Positions 52,704-64,000 of a stretch of DNA of 64,000 nt are shown one piece after another (position 1 is the stretch's first letter; the number at the start of each line of letters is the position of its first letter). Below the pieces are notes generated by a model. It was not told where the DNA came from. It made no database searches and saw only the letters and a program-made list of their open reading frames with translations. Source of the stretch: Rhodobacter ferrooxidans (lineage in GTDB: Bacteria; Pseudomonadota; Alphaproteobacteria; Rhodobacterales; Rhodobacteraceae); the NCBI RefSeq assembly GCF_000176015.1, contig NZ_ACYY01000002.1, positions 62,001 through 126,000 of the forward strand, read 5' to 3'. The position numbers and the translations under genes were made by a program.

Positions 52704-53106
52704 ACCTGCTGAGGCGAAAACGGAGGTTACCTTTGCTGGATATTTTCGAGACGCAGTAGCGTGTCAGGCGTGGCCCTTCAGGCAGACAATGAACTGCGGA
52801 TGGTCTGGCGGCCGGATGCCGCGGTGCTTGGCCGATTCGGGGGCAAGGCATACTTCGGCAGACAGGGTCGAGGGCAGATGCTTATACATGTCGGTTGCCA
52901 TGTGATCGAGCGTGCCGCGCCAACGCCGCCAACCGGGTCGTTTGCGGGATAAATGCGTCGAACCCGCGGGATTGATGGGCCGATGTGGCTTTTTCGCCCA
53001 CAATCGGGCCATCATGCGCCGCCCCGGCCGCCCTTAGGCCTTGTGAAAGCTGGCAAAACCGCTAGTTTTGGCGTCCCGGTCACGGGGCTTTCAGGGGGAT
53101 AAGCCA
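52704..53106. other. Intergenic region before dnaN
   Basis: 403 bp with no gene I can support. Small open frames on both strands (52761-52952 and 52764-53015) lack a credible ribosome binding site or recognisable sequence. Near its start, GGATATTTTCGAGACGCAG loosely resembles the dispersed GGGATATTT element found at 54260 and 61081. The end of the region should hold the dnaN promoter. Confidence 0.55.
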
Positions 53107-54225
53107 ATGAAGATCAGCATCGAACGCGGCACGCTGCTCAAGGCGCTGTCCCAGGCCCAATCGGTTGTCGAGCGCCGCAATACCATCCCGATTTTGGCCA
53201 ACGTGCTGATCGAGGCCGAGGGGGCGAACGTGTCGTTCCGCGCCACCGATCTGGATATCGAGGTCGTTGACCGCGCGCCTGCAATGGTGGAACGCGCCGG
53301 GGCCACCACGGTGTCGGCGGTAATGCTGCACGAGATCGTGCGCAAGCTGCCCGAAGGCGCGCTGGTGTCGCTGGCCGAGGATGGCGCGGCGGGTCGGCTG
53401 ACCATCACCGCCGGGCGTTCGACCTTCAATCTGGCGACGCTGCCGAAAGAAGATTTTCCGGTGATGGCGAATGCGGAATACGCCTCGAACTTCTCGGCCC
53501 CGGCGCCGTTGTTGCGGCGGCTGTTCGACAAGGCGAAATTCGCCATCTCGACCGAGGAGACCCGCTATTACCTGAACGGCGTCTATCTGCATGTCTCGAC
53601 CGGTGAGTCCGGTCCGGTGCTGCGGGCGGTGGCGACCGATGGCCACCGGCTGGCGAGGATTGATGCGCCCTTGCCGGAAGGCGCTGCCGGTATGCCCGGC
53701 GTGATCGTGCCGCGCAAGACGGTGAACGAGTTGCGCAAGCTGCTGGACGATGACGAGGCGCAGATCGCGGTCTCGGTGTCGGAAACCAAGGTGCGGTTTG
53801 CCACCCCGGTCCTGACGCTGACCTCGAAGGTGATCGACGGCACCTTCCCCGATTACACCCGCGTCATCCCGACCGGCAATACCCGCCGTCTGGAAGTGGA
53901 CGCCGCCGAGTTCGCCCGCGCGGTGGACCGGGTGGCGACGGTGTCCTCGGAACGCTCGCGTGCGGTGAAGCTTTCGCTGGACGAGGACCGGCTGGTGCTG
54001 TCGGTGAACGCGCCGGACAGTGGCGCCGCCGAGGAAGAGCTGGCGGTGGCTTACGGCGACGAGCGGCTGGAGATCGGCTTCAACGCCAAGTATCTGCTGG
54101 AGATTGCCAGCCAGGTGGACCGCGAGAATGCGGTGTTCCTGTTCAATTCCTCGGGTGATCCGACGCTGATGCGCGAGGGCAATGACACCTCGGCGGTCTA
54201 TGTCGTGATGCCGATGCGCGTTTGA
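53107..54225 (+). CDS. dnaN: DNA polymerase III beta sliding clamp DnaN
   Basis: The 372-aa protein begins MKISIERGTLLKALSQAQSV and has SVVERRNTIPILANVLIEA, FRATDLDIEVVDRAPA, and a C-terminal VYVVMPMRV, all typical of the three-domain clamp. The ATG at 53107 was chosen over an upstream in-frame start. It tethers the polymerase to DNA. It is separated from dnaA by about 2.1 kb instead of the usual short gap. Confidence 0.97.
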   Translation: MKISIERGTLLKALSQAQSVVERRNTIPILANVLIEAEGANVSFRATDLDIEVVDRAPAMVERAGATTVSAVMLHEIVRKLPEGALVSLAEDGAAGRLTITAGRSTFNLATLPKEDFPVMANAEYASNFSAPAPLLRRLFDKAKFAISTEETRYYLNGVYLHVSTGESGPVLRAVATDGHRLARIDAPLPEGAAGMPGVIVPRKTVNELRKLLDDDEAQIAVSVSETKVRFATPVLTLTSKVIDGTFPDYTRVIPTGNTRRLEVDAAEFARAVDRVATVSSERSRAVKLSLDEDRLVLSVNAPDSGAAEEELAVAYGDERLEIGFNAKYLLEIASQVDRENAVFLFNSSGDPTLMREGNDTSAVYVVMPMRV

Positions 54226-54232
54226 CAAGCAG

Positions 54233-54252
54233 CCGGGGGGCCAGCCCCCCGG
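54233..54252. repeat. GC hairpin after dnaN
   Basis: CCGGGGGG and CCCCCCGG flank a CCAG loop, a perfect 8-bp stem 8 bp after the dnaN stop. It is followed by ACCCCCCGGGATATTT, the start of a dispersed intergenic element. It may stabilise the dnaN mRNA end or weaken transcription into recF. Confidence 0.6.
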
Positions 54253-54259
54253 ACCCCCC

Positions 54260-54284
54260 GGGATATTTGAGAACAGGTGAATGG
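54260..54284 (+). repeat. Dispersed intergenic element copy 1 (GGGATATTT type)
   Basis: This 25-bp sequence (GGGATATTTGAGAACAGGTG plus AATGG) matches 20 of 25 bases of a second copy at 61081-61105 on the other strand. Both are intergenic and both have a GC-rich hairpin on the GGGATATTT side. This looks like a small repeat family of Rhodobacterales intergenic DNA. Here it ends just before the recF GTG start. Confidence 0.6.
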
Positions 54285-54292
54285 GGTAGCGT

Positions 54293-55389
54293 GTGAGCGG
54301 TCTGGCCATCACATCGCTGAGCCTGTCGCATTTCCGCAGCCATCGTGCGGCGCGGCTGCATTTTGACGGACGGCCGGTGGCGCTGGTCGGGCCGAACGGC
54401 GCGGGCAAGACCAATGTGCTGGAGGCAGTGTCGCTGCTGTCGCCCGGGCGGGGGTTGCGGCGGGCGGGGGTGGACGAGATCGCGCGGCGGCCCGAGGCAA
54501 TGGGCTGGAAGGTCGGCGCCGATCTGCGCGGCATTGGTGCTGCGCATGAGGTGGAAACCTGGGCCGAGGCGGGGCAGGCGCGGCAGGTGCGCATCGACGG
54601 CAAGCACGCGACGCAGGCGATGCTGGGGCGGATTGCCCGGATGCTGTGGCTGGTGCCGGCGATGGACCGGCTGTGGATCGAGGCGGCGGAGGGGCGGCGG
54701 CGGTTTCTGGACCGCATGACGCTGAGTTTCGCGCCCGATCATGCCGAGGCGGTGCTGGCCTATGAAAAGGCGATGCGCGACCGCAACCGGCTATTGAAGG
54801 ATCAGGTGACGGACGCGCATTGGTACGGGGTGCTGGAGGCGCAGATGGCGGCCTCGGGCGCGGCGATCATGGCGCATCGGCGGCTGGCGGTGGCGCGGTT
54901 GCTGGCGGCGCAGGTCGGGGCCGAGACGGCGTTTCCGCAGGCGGATCTGGCGATTGTGGCGGAGGGCGATTTGCCCGAGACTACCGATGCCTTGGCGCAG
55001 GCCTTTGCCGAGGGGCGCAGGCGCGATCTGGCGGCGGGGCGGACGCTGATCGGGCCGCATCGGGCCGATCTGGCGGCGCGGTTTGCCGCCAAGGATGTGG
55101 CGGCGGACCAGTGCTCGACCGGCGAGCAGAAGGCGCTGCTGATCAGCCTGATCCTGGCCAACGCGCGGGCTTTGGCCGCCGATCTGGGGGTGGCGCCGAT
55201 CCTGCTTTTGGACGAGGTGGCGGCACACCTGGATGCCGACCGGCGGGCGGCGCTTTATGACGAGATTTGCGCGTTGGGGGCGCAGGCCTTGATGACCGGC
55301 ACCGGGGCGGAATTGTTTGACACTCTGGGCGCGCGCGGCCAAACCTTTGCCGTGGCCGACGAGGCTGGCGTATCGAGGATATCGGAGAC

Positions 55390-55393
<4 letters not shown>
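54293..55393 (+). CDS. recF: DNA replication/repair protein RecF
   Basis: The 366-aa SMC-like ATPase starts at GTG (SGLAITSLSLSHFRSHRAAR). Walker A is GPNGAGKTNVLEAVSLLSPG, the signature STGEQKALLISLILANARAL, and Walker B PILLLDEVAAHLD. It loads RecA at gaps. It follows dnaN and overlaps the VOC gene by 4 bp. Confidence 0.95.
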
Positions 55394-58939
<3,546 letters not shown>

Positions 58940-59036
58940 GCCGCGGTCGCCCGCCTGCTATCGGATGCCGCATTTGCCCTTCCACGGGCGGGGCGGCACC
59001 GCATAGGCTGATGCCAGTCCAGCCAAAGGGAATCCC

Positions 59037-61070
59037 ATGTCCACCGATCCGCTGTTGCAGCCCTACCAACTCAAGCACCTGACGCTGAAAAACCGGATCA
59101 TGACCACCAGTCACGAACCGGCCTATCCCGAAGACGGCATGCCGAAGGACCGTTACCGGCTTTACCATCTGGAACGCGCCAGGGCCGGGGTGGCGATGAC
59201 GATGACCGCCGGTTCCGCCGCCGTGTCGCGCGACAGCCCGCCGGTGTTCAACAACATCCTGGCCTACAAGGACGAGGTGGTGGGCTGGATGAAACGCCTC
59301 ACCGACGACTGCCACGAGCAAGGCTGTGCGGTGATGATCCAGCTCACCCACCTGGGTCGCCGCACCCGCTGGGACAAGGGCGACTGGCTGCCGGTGGTGG
59401 CCGCCGGGGCCGACCGCGAGCCTGCCCACCGCGCCTTTCCCAAGGTGATCGAGGATTGGGATATCGCCCGCATCATCGAAGACTACGCCGACGCCGCCGA
59501 ACGGATGCAGGCGGCGGGTCTGGATGGCGTGGAATTCGAATGTTACGGCCACCTGATGGACCAGTTCCTGTCGCCGCTGACCAACCACCTCGCGCACCCC
59601 TATGGCGGCAGTTTCGACAACCGCGCCCGCTTTGTGTTCGACGTGCTGGAGGCGTGCCGCAAGCGGGTCGGCCCCGGTTTCCTGCTGGGCATGCGCTACA
59701 CCGCCGACGAGGTTGCCGCCGGTGGCCTGACCGCCGATGAAGGGGTCGAGATGGCCCGGCGCTTCAAGGCTTCGGGGCTGGTGGATTTCGTCAACATCAT
59801 CCGCGGCCAGATTCACACCGATCCGGCGATGACCGACGTGATCCCGATTCAGGGCATGAAATCGGCGCCGCATCTGGATTTCGCTGGCCGTATCCGCGCC
59901 GAGGTGGGCCTGCCCACCTTCCACGCCGCCCGCATCCCCGATGTCGCCACCGCCCGCCACGCCATCGCCGCGGGCAAGCTGGATATGGTCGGCATGACCC
60001 GCGCCCACATGGCCGACCCGCATATCGTGCGCAAGATCATGGAAGGCCGCGAGGAGGATATCCGCCCCTGCGTCGGCGCAACCTACTGTCTGGACCGGAT
60101 TTATCAGGGCGGCATGGCACTGTGCATCCACAACCCGGCGACCGGGCGTGAAGAAACCATGCCGCACACCATCACCCCCGCCGCCACCCGCCGCCATGTG
60201 GTGGTGGTCGGCGCCGGGCCTGCCGGGCTGGAGGCCGCCCGCGTTGCCGCCGAACGCGGGCATCAGGTGACGGTGTTCGAAGCCGCTTCTGTTCCTGGCG
60301 GCCAGATCCGCCTGACCGCGCAGTCGCCGCGCCGGCGCGAGATGATCGGCATCATCGACTGGCGCATGGCGCAATGCGCCGCCCGCGGGGTAGAGTTCCG
60401 CTTCAACACCTGGGCCGAGGCGGCGGATGTGCTGGCCTGCGCCCCCGATGTGGTGATCATCGCCACCGGCGGCCTGCCCACCACCGAGATTCTGCAAGGC
60501 GGCAACGATCTGGTGGTTTCGGCCTGGGATATCCTGTCCGGCGACGTGAAACCCGGCAGCAACGTGCTGCTTTACGACGACGCCGGCGACCACGCGGCGC
60601 TGCAGGCCGCGCAACTGCTGGCCGAAGCCGGGGCGACGGTCGAGGTGATGACCCCGGACCGCACCTTTGCCCCCGATGTGATGGCGATGAATCTCGTGCC
60701 CTACATGCGGGCGCTGCAAGACAAGAAGGTCACCTTTACCGTGACGTATCGGCTGACCTCGGTCGCCCGCGACGGCAACCTGTTGCGCGCCACCATCGGC
60801 TCGGACTACATCCCGCTGGCGAAAACCGCGACCTACGATCAGGTGGTGGTCAACCACGGCACCCAGCCGCTGGCCGAGATTTACTTCGACCTGAAACCGC
60901 AGTCGGAAAACCTCGGCGCCGTGGATTACGACGCCCTGATCGCCGGAACCCCGCAAACCCTGACCGGCGGTCCGAAAGGCTTCCAGCTATTCCGCATCGG
61001 TGACGCGGTCGAGGCCCGCAACACCCACGCCGCCATCTACGACGCCCTGCGGCTGCTGAAGGACATCTGA
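59037..61070 (+). CDS. NADH:flavin oxidoreductase with FAD domain (dienoyl-CoA reductase/N-methylproline demethylase type)
   Basis: A 677-aa enzyme. Residues 1-330 form an Old Yellow Enzyme-type FMN barrel (LKNRIMTTSHEPAYPEDGMP; YGHLMDQFLSPLTNHLAHPY). Residues 345-363 hold the iron-sulfur cysteines CVGATYC-x11-C, then a Rossmann FAD/NAD domain (VVVVGAGPAGLEAARVAAER) follows. The fourth cluster cysteine of canonical FadH (C-x2-C-x3-C) is replaced by Ala, a pattern I recall from N-methylproline demethylase-like members of the family. Substrate uncertain. It is convergent with hpaH. Confidence 0.82.
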   Translation: MSTDPLLQPYQLKHLTLKNRIMTTSHEPAYPEDGMPKDRYRLYHLERARAGVAMTMTAGSAAVSRDSPPVFNNILAYKDEVVGWMKRLTDDCHEQGCAVMIQLTHLGRRTRWDKGDWLPVVAAGADREPAHRAFPKVIEDWDIARIIEDYADAAERMQAAGLDGVEFECYGHLMDQFLSPLTNHLAHPYGGSFDNRARFVFDVLEACRKRVGPGFLLGMRYTADEVAAGGLTADEGVEMARRFKASGLVDFVNIIRGQIHTDPAMTDVIPIQGMKSAPHLDFAGRIRAEVGLPTFHAARIPDVATARHAIAAGKLDMVGMTRAHMADPHIVRKIMEGREEDIRPCVGATYCLDRIYQGGMALCIHNPATGREETMPHTITPAATRRHVVVVGAGPAGLEAARVAAERGHQVTVFEAASVPGGQIRLTAQSPRRREMIGIIDWRMAQCAARGVEFRFNTWAEAADVLACAPDVVIIATGGLPTTEILQGGNDLVVSAWDILSGDVKPGSNVLLYDDAGDHAALQAAQLLAEAGATVEVMTPDRTFAPDVMAMNLVPYMRALQDKKVTFTVTYRLTSVARDGNLLRATIGSDYIPLAKTATYDQVVVNHGTQPLAEIYFDLKPQSENLGAVDYDALIAGTPQTLTGGPKGFQLFRIGDAVEARNTHAAIYDALRLLKDI

Positions 61071-61080
61071 CCGACCTCGG

Positions 61081-61105
61081 CCTTTCATCTGTTTCTAAAT
61101 ATCCC
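61081..61105 (-). repeat. Dispersed intergenic element copy 2 (GGGATATTT type)
   Basis: On the minus strand this reads GGGATATTTAGAAACAGATG plus AAAGG, with 20 of 25 bases shared with the copy at 54260-54284. It lies between two convergent genes, and its GGGATATTT end runs into a hairpin. Confidence 0.6.
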
Positions 61106-61130
61106 CGCCGGAGGCTCCTGCGGCGGGGAT
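61101..61130. terminator. Bidirectional terminator hairpin between the oxidoreductase and hpaH
   Basis: ATCCCCGCCG pairs perfectly with CGGCGGGGAT around a GAGGCTCCTG loop that can pair internally. It is flanked by AAAAA on the right and by AT-rich sequence on the left, in the 73-bp convergent gap. It probably ends transcripts from both sides. Confidence 0.65.
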
Positions 61131-61143
61131 AAAAACTGCAGTC

Positions 61144-61932
61144 TCAGGCAAAAGCACAACCCACCCTGCCAAACCCGCCGAAATCGGCGTCGATCCGGCT
61201 GCCGGGCGGACATTCCACCGGGCGGATGAAACTGCCCGACAGGATCACCTGCCCGGCCCGGATCTGCTGACCGTAACTCGCCAGCCGCCGCGCCAGCCAG
61301 ACGATGCCCAACACCGGGTCGCCCAGAACGCCCGCCCCCAGCCCGGTTTCCTCCACCTCGCCATCGCGGCTGACAATCGCCCCGACCCAGCGCAGATCGA
61401 ACGCTTCCGGCGCATGCCGCTGCACCCCCAGCACGATCCCGGCATTGGCGGCATTGTCGGCGATGGTGTCGGTGATGATCCGCGCCCGCCCGGTCCCGGT
61501 GTCCAGCCGCTGCACCCGCGTATCCAGAATTTCCAAAGCCGGAACAACGGCTTCCGTGGCGGCCAGCACCGCGTCCCGCGTGGCATCGCCCGCCAGATCA
61601 GCCCCCATCACAAAGGCGATCTCCGCCTCGATCCGCGGCTGGATGAACCGCCCCGCCGGCACCACCGCGCCATCGGCAAACAGCATATCCGCCAGCAGCA
61701 CCCCTGAATCCGGGATATCAATCCCCAGCGCCGACTGCATCGCCTTCGAGGTCAACCCGATCTTCCACCCCAGCACCGCCTGCCGCTTCAACGCCACGAA
61801 CGCCGCCTGCACCGCATAGGCGTCGTCCATCGTCATGCCGGGATAGCGAAGCGACAGCAGCCCGCATTGCACCCGGGTCTGCTCGGCGGCAAACAGCGCC
61901 GCCGCCGCCTCGGCCACCTGCACCGGGGTCAT
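61144..61932 (-). CDS. hpaH: HpaH, 2-oxo-hept-4-ene-1,7-dioate hydratase
   Basis: A 262-aa hydratase of the MhpD/HpaH group (MTPVQVAEAAAALFAAEQTR; GWKIGLTSKAMQSALGIDIP, then RIEAEIAFVMG for metal binding). It hydrates the C7 enoic diacid in homoprotocatechuate meta-cleavage. It overlaps the hpaG-like gene by 4 bp and is the last gene of the run. Confidence 0.92.
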   Translation of the reverse strand: MTPVQVAEAAAALFAAEQTRVQCGLLSLRYPGMTMDDAYAVQAAFVALKRQAVLGWKIGLTSKAMQSALGIDIPDSGVLLADMLFADGAVVPAGRFIQPRIEAEIAFVMGADLAGDATRDAVLAATEAVVPALEILDTRVQRLDTGTGRARIITDTIADNAANAGIVLGVQRHAPEAFDLRWVGAIVSRDGEVEETGLGAGVLGDPVLGIVWLARRLASYGQQIRAGQVILSGSFIRPVECPPGSRIDADFGGFGRVGCAFA

Positions 61933-62801
61933 GCCGGAACCTCATCCGCCACAGGGTTGCGCAGCACCCCCAGCCCTTCGGCGGCGACCTCCACCACGTC
62001 CCCCGGCACCAGCCATTTCGGCGGATCGAACCGCGCCCCGGCGCCGGTCGGGGTGCCGCACAGGATCACGTCGCCCGGCACCAGCGTGGTGAAGGTCGAG
62101 ACATAGGCCACGATCCGACGAAACGAAAACAGCATCCGCGCCGTGCGATCAGTCTGCCGCACCTCGCCATTCACCCGGGTTTCCAGTGCAATATCATCCA
62201 GTTGTGCCGCATCCGCAAACGGCACCAGCCAGGGCCCCAGGCTGCCCGAGGCATCGAAATTCTTGCCCTGGGTCACGTTGAACTTGGCATGCCGCACCCA
62301 GTCGCGCAGCGTGCCCTCGTTGGCCAGCGTCATCCCGGCGATGTGGTCATAGGCATCCGCCTCGGCAATCCGCCGCCCGGCCTTGCCGATCACCAAAGCA
62401 ATCTCGCCCTCGTAATCCAGTTGCGCACTTTCCGGTGGCCGCAGCAGCGGCTGGCCATGGCCGACGAAGGACCGCGCAAACCGCACGAAAAGGCTGGGGT
62501 TGGGCGGCGCCTCCTGCCCGTCCTTGTATTCGGCATTGCGGTCGGGAAAGTTCACGCCGACGCAGATGATCTTCTCGGGCGCCGCGATCGGAATCGCGTA
62601 AGCCATGTCGCGGGCAGCAAAATCCGCCGCCATCTCCGCCGCCGCCGCCGCCTCCGCCATCCGCCCCAGTGCCCCACCAGCGATGACCTCGCGCAGCGAT
62701 GGGAAGAGCGCGCCGTGCCGGGCGGATAGATCGACCACTCCCGCCGCGGTTTCCACCCCCCAGCCGGCCTTTCCGGCCCGCTGAAACGCCACAAAGGGCA
62801 T
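61929..62801 (-). CDS. hpaG: HpaG-like fumarylacetoacetate hydrolase-family isomerase/decarboxylase
   Basis: From the ATG at 62801 the protein is 290 aa. The FAH-family core is clear: ICVGVNFPDRNAEYKDGQ, YEGEIALVIGKAGRRIAEAD with the metal-binding Glu pair, GKNFDASGSLGPWLVP, and PGDVILCGTPTGAG. In this context it should be the 5-oxopent-3-ene-1,2,5-tricarboxylate decarboxylase/isomerase of the pathway. E. coli HpaG is a fused two-domain protein; this is a single unit. It begins one base after hpaD ends. Confidence 0.82.
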   Translation of the reverse strand: MPFVAFQRAGKAGWGVETAAGVVDLSARHGALFPSLREVIAGGALGRMAEAAAAAEMAADFAARDMAYAIPIAAPEKIICVGVNFPDRNAEYKDGQEAPPNPSLFVRFARSFVGHGQPLLRPPESAQLDYEGEIALVIGKAGRRIAEADAYDHIAGMTLANEGTLRDWVRHAKFNVTQGKNFDASGSLGPWLVPFADAAQLDDIALETRVNGEVRQTDRTARMLFSFRRIVAYVSTFTTLVPGDVILCGTPTGAGARFDPPKWLVPGDVVEVAAEGLGVLRNPVADEVPA

Positions 62802-62802
62802 G

Positions 62803-63642
62803 TCAGACCGAGAAGGTGACATTGGTCTGCCCGGTGCCGGAACTGGGGAAATACGGCGTCTGCACCGTGGCTTGCCCCTTGTATCCCTCCCACCCCAGCG
62901 CGCCGAACAGCAGCGCGGTATCGCCCATGCCACATTCGCCGCTGCAATGCCCGGCATAGTCGGGCAGCATGGCCAGAAACTCCGGCCAGCGCCCTTCGGC
63001 CCAAAGCTCCAGCACCCGCAGGTCGCTCTGGCGGTTGAACTCGCCGTTCAGGCTGTTGATCCCGGCCTCGGATTTGTCGTTCGGCCAGAACGCATGGCTC
63101 AGCGAGCCCGAGGCCAGCACCCCGACCCGCCGCCCCGAGGCCGCCACCGCCCGCGCCAGCGCCGCCCCGGCCGCCGCATGTTCGGCAATCGAGGCGAACT
63201 GGTTCACCGCCACCGGCACCACCCGCGCGTAAGCCCCCTGATTGATGAAATGCATCGGCAGCAACGTGCCGTATTCCATGCCCAGCCCCGGCGTTTCATG
63301 CGCCATCGCCTTCTGCCCCGATGCACGCACCTCGTCGGCGATCATCCGCGCCAACTCGCTGTCGCCGTCATAGCCATAGTCCATGTCGGCCAGCATGTGC
63401 GGCAATTCGTGGCTGGTGAATCGGCCCTGATGCTGGGGCCTTGCGTTCAGATGGAAGCCCTGATTGACGATCCAGTGGGTGTCGAACACCACAAAGGTTT
63501 CCACCCCGGCGGCGATGGCCTGTTCGCGGATACGGGCATAGCCGTCGATCGCCGGCTGGCGGATGCCACGGTATTTCTCCATGGTGTGCGACATCCAGAT
63601 GGTCGGCACATGCGTGACCTTGGCCGCCAGAACTATCCCCAT
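62803..63642 (-). CDS. hpaD: HpaD, 3,4-dihydroxyphenylacetate 2,3-dioxygenase
   Basis: The 279-aa LigB-type extradiol dioxygenase begins MGIVLAAKVTHVPTIWMSHT. The metal-binding histidines are in the N-terminal THVPT and in FDTHWIVNQGFH, and ASGSLSHAF carries a later conserved histidine. It opens the ring of homoprotocatechuate. The size (E. coli HpaD 283 aa) and neighbours hpaE, hpaG and hpaH support this substrate. Confidence 0.9.
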   Translation of the reverse strand: MGIVLAAKVTHVPTIWMSHTMEKYRGIRQPAIDGYARIREQAIAAGVETFVVFDTHWIVNQGFHLNARPQHQGRFTSHELPHMLADMDYGYDGDSELARMIADEVRASGQKAMAHETPGLGMEYGTLLPMHFINQGAYARVVPVAVNQFASIAEHAAAGAALARAVAASGRRVGVLASGSLSHAFWPNDKSEAGINSLNGEFNRQSDLRVLELWAEGRWPEFLAMLPDYAGHCSGECGMGDTALLFGALGWEGYKGQATVQTPYFPSSGTGQTNVTFSV

Positions 63643-63672
63643 CTTCGCCTCCCCCGGGCCAACCGCCCGCTG

Positions 63673-64000
63673 TCACAGACCCAGCTTCTGTATATCATGC
63701 CTGCCGGTGGCAAAGCAGACATTGCGGGTTTCCATGTAGAAATCGAACGACCATTCGCCACCGTCGCGGCCAATGCCGCTGTCCTTGGCGCCACCAAACG
63801 GGCTGGGCAGGTGGCGGCAGTTTTCGGCATTGACCCAGACCATACCGGCCTCGACCGCATCGGAAAACCGCAAGGCGCGGGTAAGGTCGCTGGTCCACAG
63901 ATAGGCGGCAAGGCCATAGCGCACATCATTGGCGATGGCCAAAGCCTCGGCCTCGTCGGCGAAGGGAATGGCGGTCAGTACCGGGCCAAAGATTTCCTCC
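63673..64000 (-). CDS. hpaE: HpaE, 5-carboxymethyl-2-hydroxymuconate semialdehyde dehydrogenase (C-terminal part)
   Basis: The gene runs off the right edge; 108 C-terminal residues are visible. EEIFGPVLTAIPFADEAEAL and YGLAAYLWTSDLTRALRF are aldehyde dehydrogenase signatures, followed by AGMVWVNAENCRHLPSPFGG and KDSGIGRDGGEW. Context makes it HpaE, which oxidises the ring-cleavage aldehyde made by HpaD. It is 30 bp upstream of hpaD. Confidence 0.88.
   Translation of the reverse strand, partial: EEIFGPVLTAIPFADEAEALAIANDVRYGLAAYLWTSDLTRALRFSDAVEAGMVWVNAENCRHLPSPFGGAKDSGIGRDGGEWSFDFYMETRNVCFATGRHDIQKLGL

Noticed and set aside
52764-53015. 83-codon open frame on the minus strand before dnaN
   Set aside because: No ribosome binding site, no recognisable motif, and composition unlike neighbouring genes.

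Overview
The window looks like the chromosome of a Rhodobacterales (Rhodobacteraceae/Paracoccaceae-type) alphaproteobacterium. The reasons are the high GC, the alphaproteobacterial flagellar gene set with flaF, flbT and a DUF1217 protein, the mutM-enoyl-CoA hydratase-rpsT-dnaA order, and a flagellin starting MSSILTNTS. I assigned functions by eye from motifs and gene order; no searches were run.

Layout. (1) 1-11.7 kb is a membrane and anaerobic-metabolism block. It holds a partial MgtC-family gene and a leftward run ubiT-ubiU-ubiV-EEP hydrolase-PLD/cardiolipin-synthase-like protein. A divergent ubiD-ubiX pair follows, separated by an intergenic region carrying an FNR-type palindrome. Then come nnrS and a YjjI/YjjW-type glycyl-radical enzyme with its activase. 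Together they point to ubiquinone synthesis without oxygen plus low-oxygen metabolism. (2) 11.8-43.2 kb is a nearly complete flagellar locus: motB-flgE-flgK-flgL-flgI; leftward fliF-fliH-fliN-fliP; rightward fliL-(unknown)-motE-like-motA-(742-aa unknown)-lytic transglycosylase-flhA-fliR-flhB-(fliJ-like); leftward flgB-flgC-fliE-fliQ-flgF-flgG-flgA-flgH-fliL2; fliI; leftward flagellin-flaF-flbT-DUF1217; flgJ with a flgN-like gene; fliK-flgD. Degenerate CtrA-like boxes (TTAA-N7-TTAA type) lie in several of the divergent or promoter regions. No FliG or FliM was found in the window. (3) 43.3-49.2 kb holds a phosphotransferase, ubiE-ubiB, a membrane protein, mutM, an enoyl-CoA hydratase and rpsT. 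(4) 49.6-58.9 kb is the replication block dnaA-dnaN-recF-gyrB. Between dnaA and dnaN sits a two-gene cassette for a gene-transfer-agent/phage-like spike base protein and a lectin-like spike protein. A VOC protein and a LysE-family exporter lie between recF and gyrB. (5) 59-64 kb holds a large flavin/FAD oxidoreductase of the dienoyl-CoA reductase/N-methylproline demethylase type, convergent with a leftward homoprotocatechuate meta-cleavage run, hpaE(partial)-hpaD-hpaG-hpaH.

The parts most worth a second look are the spike/lectin cassette between dnaA and dnaN, the FNR-linked oxygen-independent ubiquinone block beside a glycyl-radical enzyme of unknown function, the shared CtrA-like boxes in the flagellar locus, and the large unassigned periplasmic protein translationally coupled to motA.
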